A DNA stretch of 37,073 nucleotides from Flavobacterium sp. ACAM 123. GTDB taxonomy: Bacteria; Bacteroidota; Bacteroidia; Flavobacteriales; Flavobacteriaceae. Below, piece by piece: positions 1-8,117 of this stretch. Numbering within the stretch: the first letter of the stretch is position 1; each line of letters begins with the position of its first letter. Location of the stretch: assembly GCF_000264055.1 (NCBI RefSeq), contig NZ_AJXL01000032.1:1-37073 (forward strand), given 5' to 3'. Made by a program: the position numbers and the translations under genes. The notes beneath the pieces are model-generated. The model did no database searches. It saw nothing but the letters and a program-made list of their open reading frames with translations, and was not told the DNA's origin.

Positions 1-251
1 TTATATTTATCGGATATATTAATATTCATTCGCTTAATGGCTTCTAGATCTCCAACCCATGTCAATACTTTGGAATCAGTCAGATCCTTTTTTATTAATA
101 ATATATGTAGAAAACTATTGAGTGAACTTAAGAACATAGTTAAATTAACTTCTGAATATGGAAAATAGCCTGTTTGACAAGAACCTTCTTTTAATAAAAA
201 ACTTTGACCTTTTTCTATAATATGGTAGGGGTAATTTTCAATTAACTCCAT
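1..251 (-). pseudogene. 3' portion of cap2 (E1 C-terminal part) in a shifted frame, running off the window edge
   Basis: From 251 downwards a second frame stays open to the window edge (about 83 codons). Its start codon lies inside the last codons of the upstream cap2 frame, overlapping it by 10 bases. It contains GSCQTGYFPYSE and then a hydrophobic helix, which reads like the C-terminal part of an E1/ThiF-like domain. In E1/ThiF proteins this part carries a cysteine-containing segment; assigning this Cys as catalytic is my inference. Adding one T to the TTT run (minus strand; AAA at 261-263) fuses the frames as ...RPNNFEKAMELIENY..., without a break in sense. I read it as the C-terminus of the same Cap2 protein rather than a new gene. 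A Cap3-type protease gene may follow outside the window. Confidence 0.65.
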
Positions 252-1660
252 AGCTTTCTCAAATTATTTGGTCTAATATAAATTAATTGACCACTCGCTA
301 AATATGGTTCAACCCACATAATAATTATTGGTCTGTCTGAATCTATAGATATTAAATTTTTGTAAGTAAATAATTTTTCAATCCTTGTTACACCAAGTAT
401 AATGAATCTTACATCATACTTTTCAAGTGATAAATTATTGTTTTTTAATATTTCACAAACATCTTTCTCACTGGTCTGTACTTCTGTAAAGGGATTTTTT
501 AGAATTAAAATATATTGTTCAGAAATTTTAGTTTTAAATCTTGAAATAAAATTGAAACCAAAATTATTTCTAAACACATTTTCTACTTTCAAAATATCAG
601 GATCTATTAGATAATACTCAGATATAGGATATTTAGTCAAAAAGTGTAATAGATTTGAACCTACGCTTCCTAAACCTACAATTGCCACAGATAAATCTCT
701 GTCGATTTCAATGCCTGAAGTTCTGACATCTAATCTCTTTGGAGAAATATTTGCAAAACTTATTTTTTTTACATTTTCTTTTCTAGATATCGAAGATTGT
801 AAATATTGCCAATTTTTAAGGCCTCTACAACCTTTAACGCTTTTATCTAAAAGTGGATATAACCAACCATATAACTCGTTATATTTGGTTTTAAAAATAA
901 CAATAAAATCGCTCTGGGATAATTTATTAACCTTCCTTTTAAAATCATCTTGATTTCTGATGTAATTTATAGACTCATTATAGTTAATCTTAAAGGGAGG
1001 ATTTACATTCTCATATTCTGAAATGAAAACTTCTATTTTTTTAAACTTGATATTTCTTATTTTAAGATACTTTTCTAATTGCTCAAAAAGATCTTCTAGG
1101 TTATATACTAAGTATTGAAATTGACCGAAATTATTTAAAAATTTCACTGCTTTTATATTATCGAAATTAATAAAGTCAATTAAGCATAAACCAATGTCCT
1201 GTAATACATTTTTTTCATCGTAATTAATATTCCAGTACGCAGAGAATTCTCTTTTAAACTCTTCTTGACAATAAACTGTATCATCTTTATCTCGAAGTAT
1301 CGATTTCGCTTTGCTAATTAAGTCAAGAGTAATTGTCGGCAAGTCATTTATTCTAAAGGAGTAATTTTCACTTTCATCCACAATGCAAATGCTAAAATCA
1401 TCATTTACATGTGGTATGAATTTAATATCGTCATAACATCGTTCATCAATAAATATTTTAGGCAAATAAACTGACATCGGTTCTTTAAAAGCAACATATA
1501 ATTGAATTATCCTTAAACCGTGATTTAAGGATAATTCTGTTTCAACAGAAATAACTTGATGATATTTTTTTAATGATTTATTACCTTCAATTTCTTTTGT
1601 TAATAGAATTTGAGCATTTTCTGTTTTTTGAATTATCTTTATTATTTCATCTATCGTCAT
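242..1660 (-). CDS. cap2: Cap2-like E2-E1 fusion of a type II CBASS, cut by a frameshift near its 3' end
   Basis: Cap2 proteins conjugate the C-terminus of the CD-NTase to targets by a ubiquitin-transfer-like reaction and prime the cyclase. The N-terminal 145 residues look like an E2 fold, with His84 and a candidate catalytic Cys92 in PHVNDDFSICIVDE. The E1 adenylation domain begins near residue 323 with the nucleotide loop GLGSVG (329-334), then an acidic residue in YLIDPD (about 353) and an N/R pair near 361-364. The start codon overlaps the cyclase stop by one base (TAATG), which indicates translational coupling. The frame stops at residue 472, shorter than is usual for Cap2 (nearer 600), because of a one-base shift at 261-263. 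The rest lies in the frame at 1-251. As written, the product would lack the E1 C-terminal segment. Confidence 0.82.
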   Translation of the reverse strand: MTIDEIIKIIQKTENAQILLTKEIEGNKSLKKYHQVISVETELSLNHGLRIIQLYVAFKEPMSVYLPKIFIDERCYDDIKFIPHVNDDFSICIVDESENYSFRINDLPTITLDLISKAKSILRDKDDTVYCQEEFKREFSAYWNINYDEKNVLQDIGLCLIDFINFDNIKAVKFLNNFGQFQYLVYNLEDLFEQLEKYLKIRNIKFKKIEVFISEYENVNPPFKINYNESINYIRNQDDFKRKVNKLSQSDFIVIFKTKYNELYGWLYPLLDKSVKGCRGLKNWQYLQSSISRKENVKKISFANISPKRLDVRTSGIEIDRDLSVAIVGLGSVGSNLLHFLTKYPISEYYLIDPDILKVENVFRNNFGFNFISRFKTKISEQYILILKNPFTEVQTSEKDVCEILKNNNLSLEKYDVRFIILGVTRIEKLFTYKNLISIDSDRPIIIMWVEPYLASGQLIYIRPNNLRKLWS

Positions 1661-2670
1661 TAGGCAGATTTATTATCGAAACTTACTTGATCAGGACTAG
1701 AGTACACTCTAGCTGAAGAATTTGACTTTTCTTCCTTTATCAATGAACACGGAAAACGATCGCCTAAATGCTTTTGCCATTTAGCACACGCATCTTTTTT
1801 AGATTCCAATTCAATAGCTTGTTCTGCAGACTTTATAAAAGAATCTAAAGCACTCAAAAAATTATTTTTGGTAGTTTCAGCAGAATATTTATCTAAAAGA
1901 TTTTCATTTTTATCAACTGTTGGTCTATAACATTCATAGCTGACATAATTAAATTTTGTCTCGTCTATATTTGATTGTATTTTTTTTAAAGTTTCTAATA
2001 ATGATTTATCATCACGACTATTTTCAACATAATGATTTGAAGCAAGAATTGTAAAAATCATTCCACTTGGAAATATTAATTTAGAATTGTCATTTTGCTT
2101 TTTATCTGACCAAGCTTTTAAATATCTAACAATTCGTTTCAATTGTGATTTTCCTTTGGCTTGATCATCAAACCATTTTTTAAACGCATACGGATCACTT
2201 AGTATCCATCCTTTAGATAGATGAGCTATTTCAGGAGTTTCATCATCTAATGTATTTTCATTGTCAGATTTTTCTATTTTATAATAAATAGGTAAATCAA
2301 CATGATAATCACTTTTGTAAATTACGCGGATACATGTGTTTTTATCTAAAGATTCAGAACTTGTTCTGTTTTTAACTGCTTCATAAATCCAGTTATGGGC
2401 CATTTGAACAGAAGGTTTATCTTCTTTTTTTCCGAAAATATATACCCCATCATCTACATCATATTCTTTCGATATAGGTTGAATTGTAGTATTCATCATA
2501 AAAGAACCTTGTCCTTTAAAACTAACTGTATGTTTCTCTCGTTTTTCTTCGAAGTATTTTACAATATCAGTTCTAATTGAATTTCTAGAGGTTCTCAAAG
2601 TTTCTTTTTTCTTTGATGATAATTTTATTATATCATCAAATTCTGTAAAAGTAGAATGTAAATCAGCCAT
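1660..2670 (-). CDS. CD-NTase (DncV-like cyclic nucleotide synthase) of CBASS
   Basis: A 336-residue nucleotidyltransferase that would make a cyclic di- or oligonucleotide second messenger on phage infection. The active site is visible: GQGS at 53-56, the metal-binding pair Asp71/Asp73 in EYDVDDGVY, and the third acid Asp125 in HVDLP. The YDVDDGVY signature and the capV-cyclase-cap2 order match the Vibrio DncV arrangement, so 3'3'-cGAMP is the first guess for the product; this is inference. The gene overlaps capV by 8 bases and cap2 by 1 base. It is clearly shorter than Vibrio DncV. The C-terminus ends in Ala (NKSA), with no other visible feature to help in judging Cap2 conjugation. Confidence 0.88.
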   Translation of the reverse strand: MADLHSTFTEFDDIIKLSSKKKETLRTSRNSIRTDIVKYFEEKREKHTVSFKGQGSFMMNTTIQPISKEYDVDDGVYIFGKKEDKPSVQMAHNWIYEAVKNRTSSESLDKNTCIRVIYKSDYHVDLPIYYKIEKSDNENTLDDETPEIAHLSKGWILSDPYAFKKWFDDQAKGKSQLKRIVRYLKAWSDKKQNDNSKLIFPSGMIFTILASNHYVENSRDDKSLLETLKKIQSNIDETKFNYVSYECYRPTVDKNENLLDKYSAETTKNNFLSALDSFIKSAEQAIELESKKDACAKWQKHLGDRFPCSLIKEEKSNSSARVYSSPDQVSFDNKSA

Positions 2671-3691
2671 TTGTAATATATGTTTTAAGAGTTGTAAAAT
2701 AATATTCTATTTCTTTAGTTTTTTCAAAAACTAATGCCTGGTCATCAGCTTTTATTTTCATCAATTGGAAAGCCTCTTTATTAGCTACATCAAGCTGAAT
2801 TAAGCTTTCTTGTTCTTTGGAAATATTAGCAGATGGAATTCTCATATAATCAATTTCAATATCAGCAATCTCTTTTACTTTGGTCATGAAAAAATCAGAA
2901 AAATATGCTTGGCCATTCATTGATGTTTCAAATAAATCAGCTCCCCAATCTTTAAATGATCTTTCATTTTTTAAACCAGTAGGTTTTCCACCAGTAACAC
3001 TTAAACTACTTAAAGATAAAATGCTAATTTTGTTGTATTTTTTACCTTTTCCGACAAAACAATTTAATGCTTCTAATAATCCTACTAAAGTCGGATTATT
3101 TGCCCAAACACCTCCATCAACAAATTGTTCATTATTATAGTATGGTATTTCTGCCATAGGAAAATATGTTGGTGCAGCTGATGTTGCCAAGGCTATATCT
3201 GCCATTTTCGCATTATTATCTCTAGATAAATCACCTTCTCTATGATCGTATTTAAAAACTTTTGGCTTTGCTTCCGTAATTGAATAACTTGGAATACAAA
3301 GTAAATTATTGGAATCGCCAATTTTTTTCTCTCCAAAAATTTCTTCTAACGATTCTCTTAAACCTTGATTAGAATATTTTCCACCAAATGCTATTTGCTT
3401 CCAAAAGCCTTTATTTATTTTTCCAAAAAAAGGTACATTAATATCTTTATGCTTAGGAAATATGACTTCTCCTTTTGCTTCATAAAACTTACAAATATCT
3501 TTAGCTGGAATTTTGCATGACAAAGCTAAAGCTATCAAGCCTCCAGTTGACGTTCCGCAAATCATATCGAAATGATCAGAAGTTCTACAATTATATTTTT
3601 TTTCAAATTTTTCAAGAATTCTTGCAGAATAAAGACCTTTAATTCCACCTCCATCTATTGATAAAATTTTAAAAGTTTGTACTTTATCCAT
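2663..3691 (-). CDS. capV: CapV-like patatin phospholipase, CBASS effector
   Basis: A 342-residue patatin-like phospholipase. The oxyanion loop is GGGIKG at 14-19, the nucleophile elbow is GTSTG with Ser48, and the catalytic Asp192 sits in VDGGVWANNP. In CBASS such effectors are activated by the cyclic dinucleotide and degrade the inner membrane, killing the infected cell. It is the first gene of the operon and overlaps the cyclase start by 8 bases, so effector and cyclase are made together. The 93-bp upstream gap to hsdS is AT-rich and I could not find a clear TAnnTTTG promoter in it. The gene is intact with all catalytic residues. Confidence 0.9.
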   Translation of the reverse strand: MDKVQTFKILSIDGGGIKGLYSARILEKFEKKYNCRTSDHFDMICGTSTGGLIALALSCKIPAKDICKFYEAKGEVIFPKHKDINVPFFGKINKGFWKQIAFGGKYSNQGLRESLEEIFGEKKIGDSNNLLCIPSYSITEAKPKVFKYDHREGDLSRDNNAKMADIALATSAAPTYFPMAEIPYYNNEQFVDGGVWANNPTLVGLLEALNCFVGKGKKYNKISILSLSSLSVTGGKPTGLKNERSFKDWGADLFETSMNGQAYFSDFFMTKVKEIADIEIDYMRIPSANISKEQESLIQLDVANKEAFQLMKIKADDQALVFEKTKEIEYYFTTLKTYITNG

Positions 3692-3793
3692 GTAATACTT
3701 TTATTAATTTTCTTTTTACATTATGGCTAATCTTCAATTATTATCAGGTAACAAATTGAAAATGTTATAAAATAACAATTACAATTAAACTTC

Positions 3794-3823
3794 CTCTCCC
3801 TGCAACGCCTCTCCCTGCAACGC
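3794..3823. repeat. 15-bp tandem duplication inside the end of hsdS
   Basis: Two exact copies of ctctccctgcaacgc lie head to tail at 3794-3808 and 3809-3823. The unit is a multiple of three, so it adds five residues (EALQG twice) to the C-terminal helix of HsdS without changing frame. Short in-frame repeats in type I S subunits can alter domain spacing, but this one lies at the extreme C-terminus, so any effect is uncertain. Confidence 0.85.
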
Positions 3824-4468
3824 CTCTCTCAATAACTGCTGCAACAACATTTCATTATGCCCTTGACTTTGCTTTATCCTTCGCTCTAGACCCTCACAAG
3901 TGATAATTAACTCTTCATATTTATCTTGGACCTCTATTGGTATTAATGGAATTGGAGTTTCTTTTATTGTAGATATCTTTAATGTTACATTTGCTGCTCC
4001 TTTCATTTTTTCAACGAAAAATAATTCTTTAAATGAATCCAAATAATTAAATATAAATTTCATATTAAAATATTCTGGAAATAACGGCATTATACAAGCT
4101 AAAATATTGCCCACTGCAAACTCACCTTCTTGATAATGTATCCTTTTTAACGAAGCATGGCCATGACCTGTTGATGAAACTAACGGAACAATTACTCCTT
4201 TGCCCTTAAAATGGACTTCATTATGGGATAACCTATTTTCACTCGTTACAACTAAAGGGATTTTACCTGAAATGGCTTTTTGAATTCCTATTAAACCTTT
4301 TTCAACACTAAACAATTCCCCCAACCTACACCAAGCACGCGGTTCAGGAATTTCAAAGGGAATTTCTTCCTCGGAAATTGGTGCTAAAGGTTTTTCTTTT
4401 TTGATTTTTTTATCAGCAATGAGTTGGGCTTTTTCGGCTTTAATTTTTTCAAGGAGTTGTTGTCCTGG

Positions 4469-4588
4469 TTGGCTAAAGCCAATTGGATTGCTATCATTTG
4501 GAATGGGTTTCAACCCATTCCAAATGATTTCGTTTGCGGAAAAAGTTGTGTTATCATTCAATAAATAGCCTCCTGCTTTAGCTGGAGG
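4469..4588. repeat. Palindromic REP-like repeat inserted in frame within hsdS
   Basis: Three inverted repeats lie in 120 bp: ttggctaaagccaa at 4469-4482 (perfect), a 15-bp perfect stem at 4495-4509 paired with 4512-4526 with only two bases between, and a near-palindrome at 4569-4588 with CCTCC/GGAGG arms around GCTTTAGC. The 'ggctaaagcc' and 'cctcc-gctttagc-ggagg' modules resemble dispersed palindromic repeats I know from Bacteroidota intergenic regions. Here the element is translated in the linker between the two target domains of HsdS and adds about 40 residues with no stop codon. Confidence 0.75.
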
Positions 4589-4812
4589 AATAGTAATATT
4601 TGTGTTTTCGGCTTTAGCCAAAAGTTTCCCTTGTATAGCTTCACGCAAAAATGATTGACGGAGTTGTTTTATGAGGTCGAGTTGGTGGGTGAGTTCTGAA
4701 GTTAATTCTCCTTTTTTATCACTAAGAAAGTTTAATTGCTTTAAAATTTCTTTTTGAGCTTCAATACTTGGTAATTCAATTTCATAATTAAAGAACCTAT
4801 CTTTTTGCAATC

Positions 4813-5199
4813 TTATTCTTTGTGTTGTACCATCACTGCTTTGTTTACAGATATAATCAAAAAAGTTGTAGTGGTTATATATAAAAAAAAGTCTTTACTG
4901 ATTTTGGTTTCGTCAGGTTCAATACACCAAAAGTCATTTGTAATTACTGCACCATCTAAATCTTCTGGAATAATTCCAAAAGCACCATTTCTAGCATCAA
5001 TTCCAGATAACACGAAATCACCACTTTTAACTAAAGACATTGGAGATTTAATTGTAGAGCCTTTCACAATACTTCTAGGTATTACACCTTTATGGTAAAG
5101 TTTTATAGTAACCAGCTTGTATTCTTTTTCTGAATCTATTTTTTCAGGAGTTCTTTTTCTTTTAAGAATATCGCCCAATACATATTTCTTCCAACTCAT
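4813..5199 (-). pseudogene. hsdS: HsdS specificity subunit, 5' part (first target-recognition domain)
   Basis: The first 128 codons of the type I specificity subunit: MSWKKYVLGDILKRKRTPEK, then a typical first target-recognition domain with LVKSGDFVLSGIDARNGAFG. The ATG overlaps the hsdM stop by one base, the usual coupling of M and S. After FLYITTTT the reading changes abruptly into an unrelated tail. In the next frame the text resumes as DYICKQSSDGTTQRIRLQKD, the canonical end of a first target domain. One missing base in the A6 run at 4859-4864 explains this. It could be phase variation at a homopolymer, an inactivating mutation or a sequencing error. If real, the cell makes a half-subunit and probably lacks methylation and restriction by this system. 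Confidence 0.75.
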
Positions 5200-6635
5200 T
5201 ATTTCACCGCTTGTTTTAATTGGTTTAACAGCTCATTACTTTTTTCGAAAGAAGTATGCAGCATTTCCATCAACTCGGCACTGTTGTATTCGTGCGCTTC
5301 CTCGGCTTTAGTTGGGTTTTTTATGTCCAAATCGTAATTACGATCTTTGATCGTTTGTATGTCTACTTTCCAAGCAATATCGCTTTCCTCACGGTTGTTC
5401 CACCATTTTTTAATCGGGTTGAATTCCTTCGCTTGAATGGGTTTGGTTTTGTTGTAGGCTTTTTGTCCATCGGGTAAGCGGTGTTCGTAATACCAAACTT
5501 CTTTGGTAGGCGTTCCTTTGGTAAAAAACAATAAATTGGTAGCCACTGTTGCATACGGTTGAAAAACAGAGTTAGGCAAACGTATAATGGTGTGTAAATT
5601 ACAATCTTCTAATAGTTTCTGGCGTACTCGTTGTTTTACACCATCGCCTGTAAGCGAACCATCAGGCAAAACGATTCCTGCACGACCGCCTTGTTTCAAT
5701 AAATGAATCATCATAATCAGGAACAAATCGGCACTTTCTTTGGTTCTAAAGTTCTGCGGAAAGTTGGTTTCGTTATTATTGGCTACAATACCTCCAAAAG
5801 GTGGGTTTGCCAAGATAGCGTTGACACGGTGTTTTTCGGTAAAATTAGAAAGTGGTTGGTCTAGCGCATCCCCAAAACGAATGTTAGGCACTTCCATATC
5901 GTGCAAAATCAAATTGGTCGTGGCTAACAAATACGGTAAAGGTTTGTATTCCCAACCCATTACATTATCGGCTATGCTTTTGCGTTCTTCTACGCTGTTG
6001 GCTCGCTTTTTTAAATGTTCAATCGCACAAGTTAAATAACCACCCGTTCCACAAGCCGGATCCAAAATTTTTTCGCCTAATTGTGGGTCAATCATTTCGG
6101 TAATAAAACTCGTAATGGCTCGAGGAGTGTAGAACTCCCCACTTTTACCTGCACTTTGCAATCCTTTTAGAATGGCTTCGTATAATTCGCCAAAAGCATG
6201 ACGGTCTTTGGCAATGTTAAAATCTATTTCGTTGAGTTTATTCAATACCTTACGAATGTTGATGCCGCTTTTCATGTAATTATTATTCCCTTCAAAAACC
6301 TCACGTACAATCAACGCACGACGGTTGCCCGCGCTTACATCTATGTTACGCAAAGCAGGAAAGAGTTGGCGATCTACAAATTCTAGTAATTCATCGCCAG
6401 TCATGCCTTCATCATCGCCTGCCCAATTGCTTTTTTCTTTAATCCAATGAAATAGATCGGGAATGGGTGATGTATAATTATCATCCATCAATTCGAGTTC
6501 TTTGTCTTTATCTGAAAATATTTTAAGAAAGAGCATCCAACCGAGTTGTTCTATGCGTTGGGCATCACCGTTTAGTCCAGTGTCTTGCCACATTATTGTT
6601 TGTATGGATTTTAGTATTCCTGAAATGTTGCTCAT
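5199..6635 (-). CDS. hsdM: Type I restriction-modification DNA methyltransferase subunit
   Basis: A 478-residue N6-adenine methyltransferase subunit. The N-terminal HsdM_N helical domain (about 1-155) is followed by the methyltransferase core. This has the family lead-in GEFYTPRAI (167-175), the AdoMet motif I DPACGTGGY (192-200) and the catalytic motif IV NPPF (277-280). With HsdS it methylates the recognition site; with HsdR added, unmethylated DNA is cleaved. It overlaps hsdS by one base. Upstream, the restored end of the PD-(D/E)XK gene falls only 2 bases before this start, so the two are likely co-translated. The gene is intact and of normal length. Confidence 0.95.
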   Translation of the reverse strand: MSNISGILKSIQTIMWQDTGLNGDAQRIEQLGWMLFLKIFSDKDKELELMDDNYTSPIPDLFHWIKEKSNWAGDDEGMTGDELLEFVDRQLFPALRNIDVSAGNRRALIVREVFEGNNNYMKSGINIRKVLNKLNEIDFNIAKDRHAFGELYEAILKGLQSAGKSGEFYTPRAITSFITEMIDPQLGEKILDPACGTGGYLTCAIEHLKKRANSVEERKSIADNVMGWEYKPLPYLLATTNLILHDMEVPNIRFGDALDQPLSNFTEKHRVNAILANPPFGGIVANNNETNFPQNFRTKESADLFLIMMIHLLKQGGRAGIVLPDGSLTGDGVKQRVRQKLLEDCNLHTIIRLPNSVFQPYATVATNLLFFTKGTPTKEVWYYEHRLPDGQKAYNKTKPIQAKEFNPIKKWWNNREESDIAWKVDIQTIKDRNYDLDIKNPTKAEEAHEYNSAELMEMLHTSFEKSNELLNQLKQAVK

Positions 6636-6637
6636 TT

Positions 6638-7688
6638 TTAGTATTTAATTTTGCTTAATATATTTTCAATTCTAGCTGCAAAAACTTCAATATCAACATC
6701 AAAGAAATTTACGTCTTCATCAATAATATAATATCCATGATGACTTTCTGTTTTTTTTAAATTTTGAAAATTCTTTTATCAGTTGCAAATCATCTAATGT
6801 TTCATATATTCCTTTATTATTTTTTTTCCGAACCCATAAAACTGATGATACCTTATTTAAATGGAAAGCTGTATCCAATGATATTACTACATCTCCAAAA
6901 GTAAAATCATTTACAATGTCTGTCTTTTGGTATAACCACATATTTCGATTATCACGACTTGGCGGTAAAAGTTTCATTACTTTTCCTACCAAGCTAATCA
7001 AGCTATTATTTAGTTTGTTTTTTTCTGAGTAAAGTTCTTCAATAATATCATTATTGTTTATTAAAAATTTAAAATATTCTTTATCGATTGATTCCATATA
7101 AGTAAGGTTTTCAATAGATTTAATAAAATCTATCAGGAAAGTTGTGTATTGATTGTTTGCGTTTACAAAATAATAGCCCAAGGATTGCTTCAATTTGCTG
7201 AAAAAAGAATCATAGGTTACATTTACGAATGAACTTGATCTGATATCTTCTTTTTTTAATGACAATACAATAAAAACATTTTTTTCTTTGTATTCGTATT
7301 TATCTAAAACAGATTTTTCATATAAATTTAAATCATTTGACAGCCAATGATAAATCTTGTTTTCAATAGTAATTACTAAATCGTTACATTCAATTACTAA
7401 ATCTATTCGTTTATTCTCATTTGCATAAAATTCTCTATAAATGTTTTTCGTGTCAAGATTAAATTTTGCTGAGATTGACTCATCAACACAATCTAATAGG
7501 GACTTTAAAAGCAAATCTTTGAACTTATGATTCTGAGAAGTATCAAAGAAAAAACTTAATATATTACTGCACACATTTTCAAAATGAGGTTGCCCAGATA
7601 TTTCTAAATAAGTTGGCAATACTATTTCTTTTTTTGGGAGTTTACTGAAGTTTTCTAATAAGTCGCCATATTGTTGGATTTTGTTCAT
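6638..7688 (-). pseudogene. PD-(D/E)XK nuclease family protein inside the type I operon, one-base frameshift near the 3' end
   Basis: The open frame runs from 7688 to 6720 (322 residues). It shows the nuclease core RIDLVIE...ITIENK (Asp96, Glu109, Lys111), as in the PDDEXK_4 family of RM- and defence-associated nucleases. The last residues (NRKSSWILYY) look wrong. Removing one base from the T8 run at 6751-6758 (A8 in the coding strand) gives KKTESHHGYYIIDEDVNFF and continues to a TAA at 6638-6640, 2 bases from hsdM. That tight fit supports the longer product of about 350 residues as ancestral. The nuclease residues lie upstream of the shift, so the shortened protein may still fold. Its role beside HsdR is unknown. 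Confidence 0.7.
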
Positions 7689-7689
7689 T

Positions 7690-8115
7690 TTATGTAATTC
7701 TACTTTTTCTTTTTACTGCATTTTTTAATTTTCCAAATTGTTCTTCGTCAAATTCATTCATAATTTTAAATGGATCTGGTTCTACGGCTATCCATTTACC
7801 TTTTTCATATTCAAAAGTGTAATTCAATCTTTCCTCAAAATTGGAAGAATGGTTGTTAATTACGATTTCTAATAGGTCTTTGGGCTTCAGTTGTAAAGGA
7901 ACATCAAAAGCGTCGGGTTCATTAACCCTCGCTAATAATGTTGACTTGTTTAATTCAAAATTGAGATCGATCATTGACGTTGGCATCATTGGAGATCCCA
8001 TGCAAAAGACCTTTTTATTATTATTGAATTGATACAATATCCAATAGTGTTTCAGTTTTTCAACATCACCAGTGGCACAAGTACAAAATTTGATTTTATC
8101 AGAAACTTTACACAT
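7690..8115 (-). CDS. Conserved hypothetical protein between hsdR and the PD-(D/E)XK gene
   Basis: I do not recognise a named family. The 141-residue product has an N-terminal cysteine cluster (Cys2, Cys11, Cys13 in KFCTC), a GDVEKLKHYWILYQF segment, and a Lys/Arg-rich C-terminus (NAVKRKSRIT). It has no signal peptide or membrane helix. It starts 2 bases after the hsdR stop and ends 1 base before the nuclease gene start, so it belongs to the restriction operon and is almost certainly co-translated. I infer a partner of the PD-(D/E)XK protein or of HsdR. The function is unknown. Confidence 0.7.
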   Translation of the reverse strand: MCKVSDKIKFCTCATGDVEKLKHYWILYQFNNNKKVFCMGSPMMPTSMIDLNFELNKSTLLARVNEPDAFDVPLQLKPKDLLEIVINNHSSNFEERLNYTFEYEKGKWIAVEPDPFKIMNEFDEEQFGKLKNAVKRKSRIT

Positions 8116-8117
8116 AG

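Larger units (their letters stand above)
3785..4810 (-). pseudogene. hsdS: HsdS specificity subunit, 3' part after a frameshift (central conserved region and second target domain)
   Basis: This frame carries the bulk of a type I specificity subunit. It starts in the conserved QRIRLQKDRFFNYEI block, runs through the central helical region (LREAIQGKLLAKAE ... KIKAEKAQLIA) and on to the second target-recognition domain (WCRLGELFSVEKG) with its helix. It is one base out of frame with the 5' part at 4813-5199; they fit if the A6 run at 4859-4864 had seven bases. The coding sense continues upstream of the first Met to about 4856. Between the first half and GQQLLEKIKAEK there are about 40 extra residues encoded by a palindromic repeat (4469-4588). 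The C-terminus holds two EALQG copies from a 15-bp tandem repeat. The order R-M-S is normal; only S is broken. Confidence 0.75.

Noticed and set aside
402..953. Plus-strand frames inside cap2
   Set aside because: Antisense shadows of the well-supported Cap2 frame.
5363..5554. Short minus-strand frame inside hsdM
   Set aside because: Shadow of hsdM in another frame; hsdM motifs are unbroken through this stretch.
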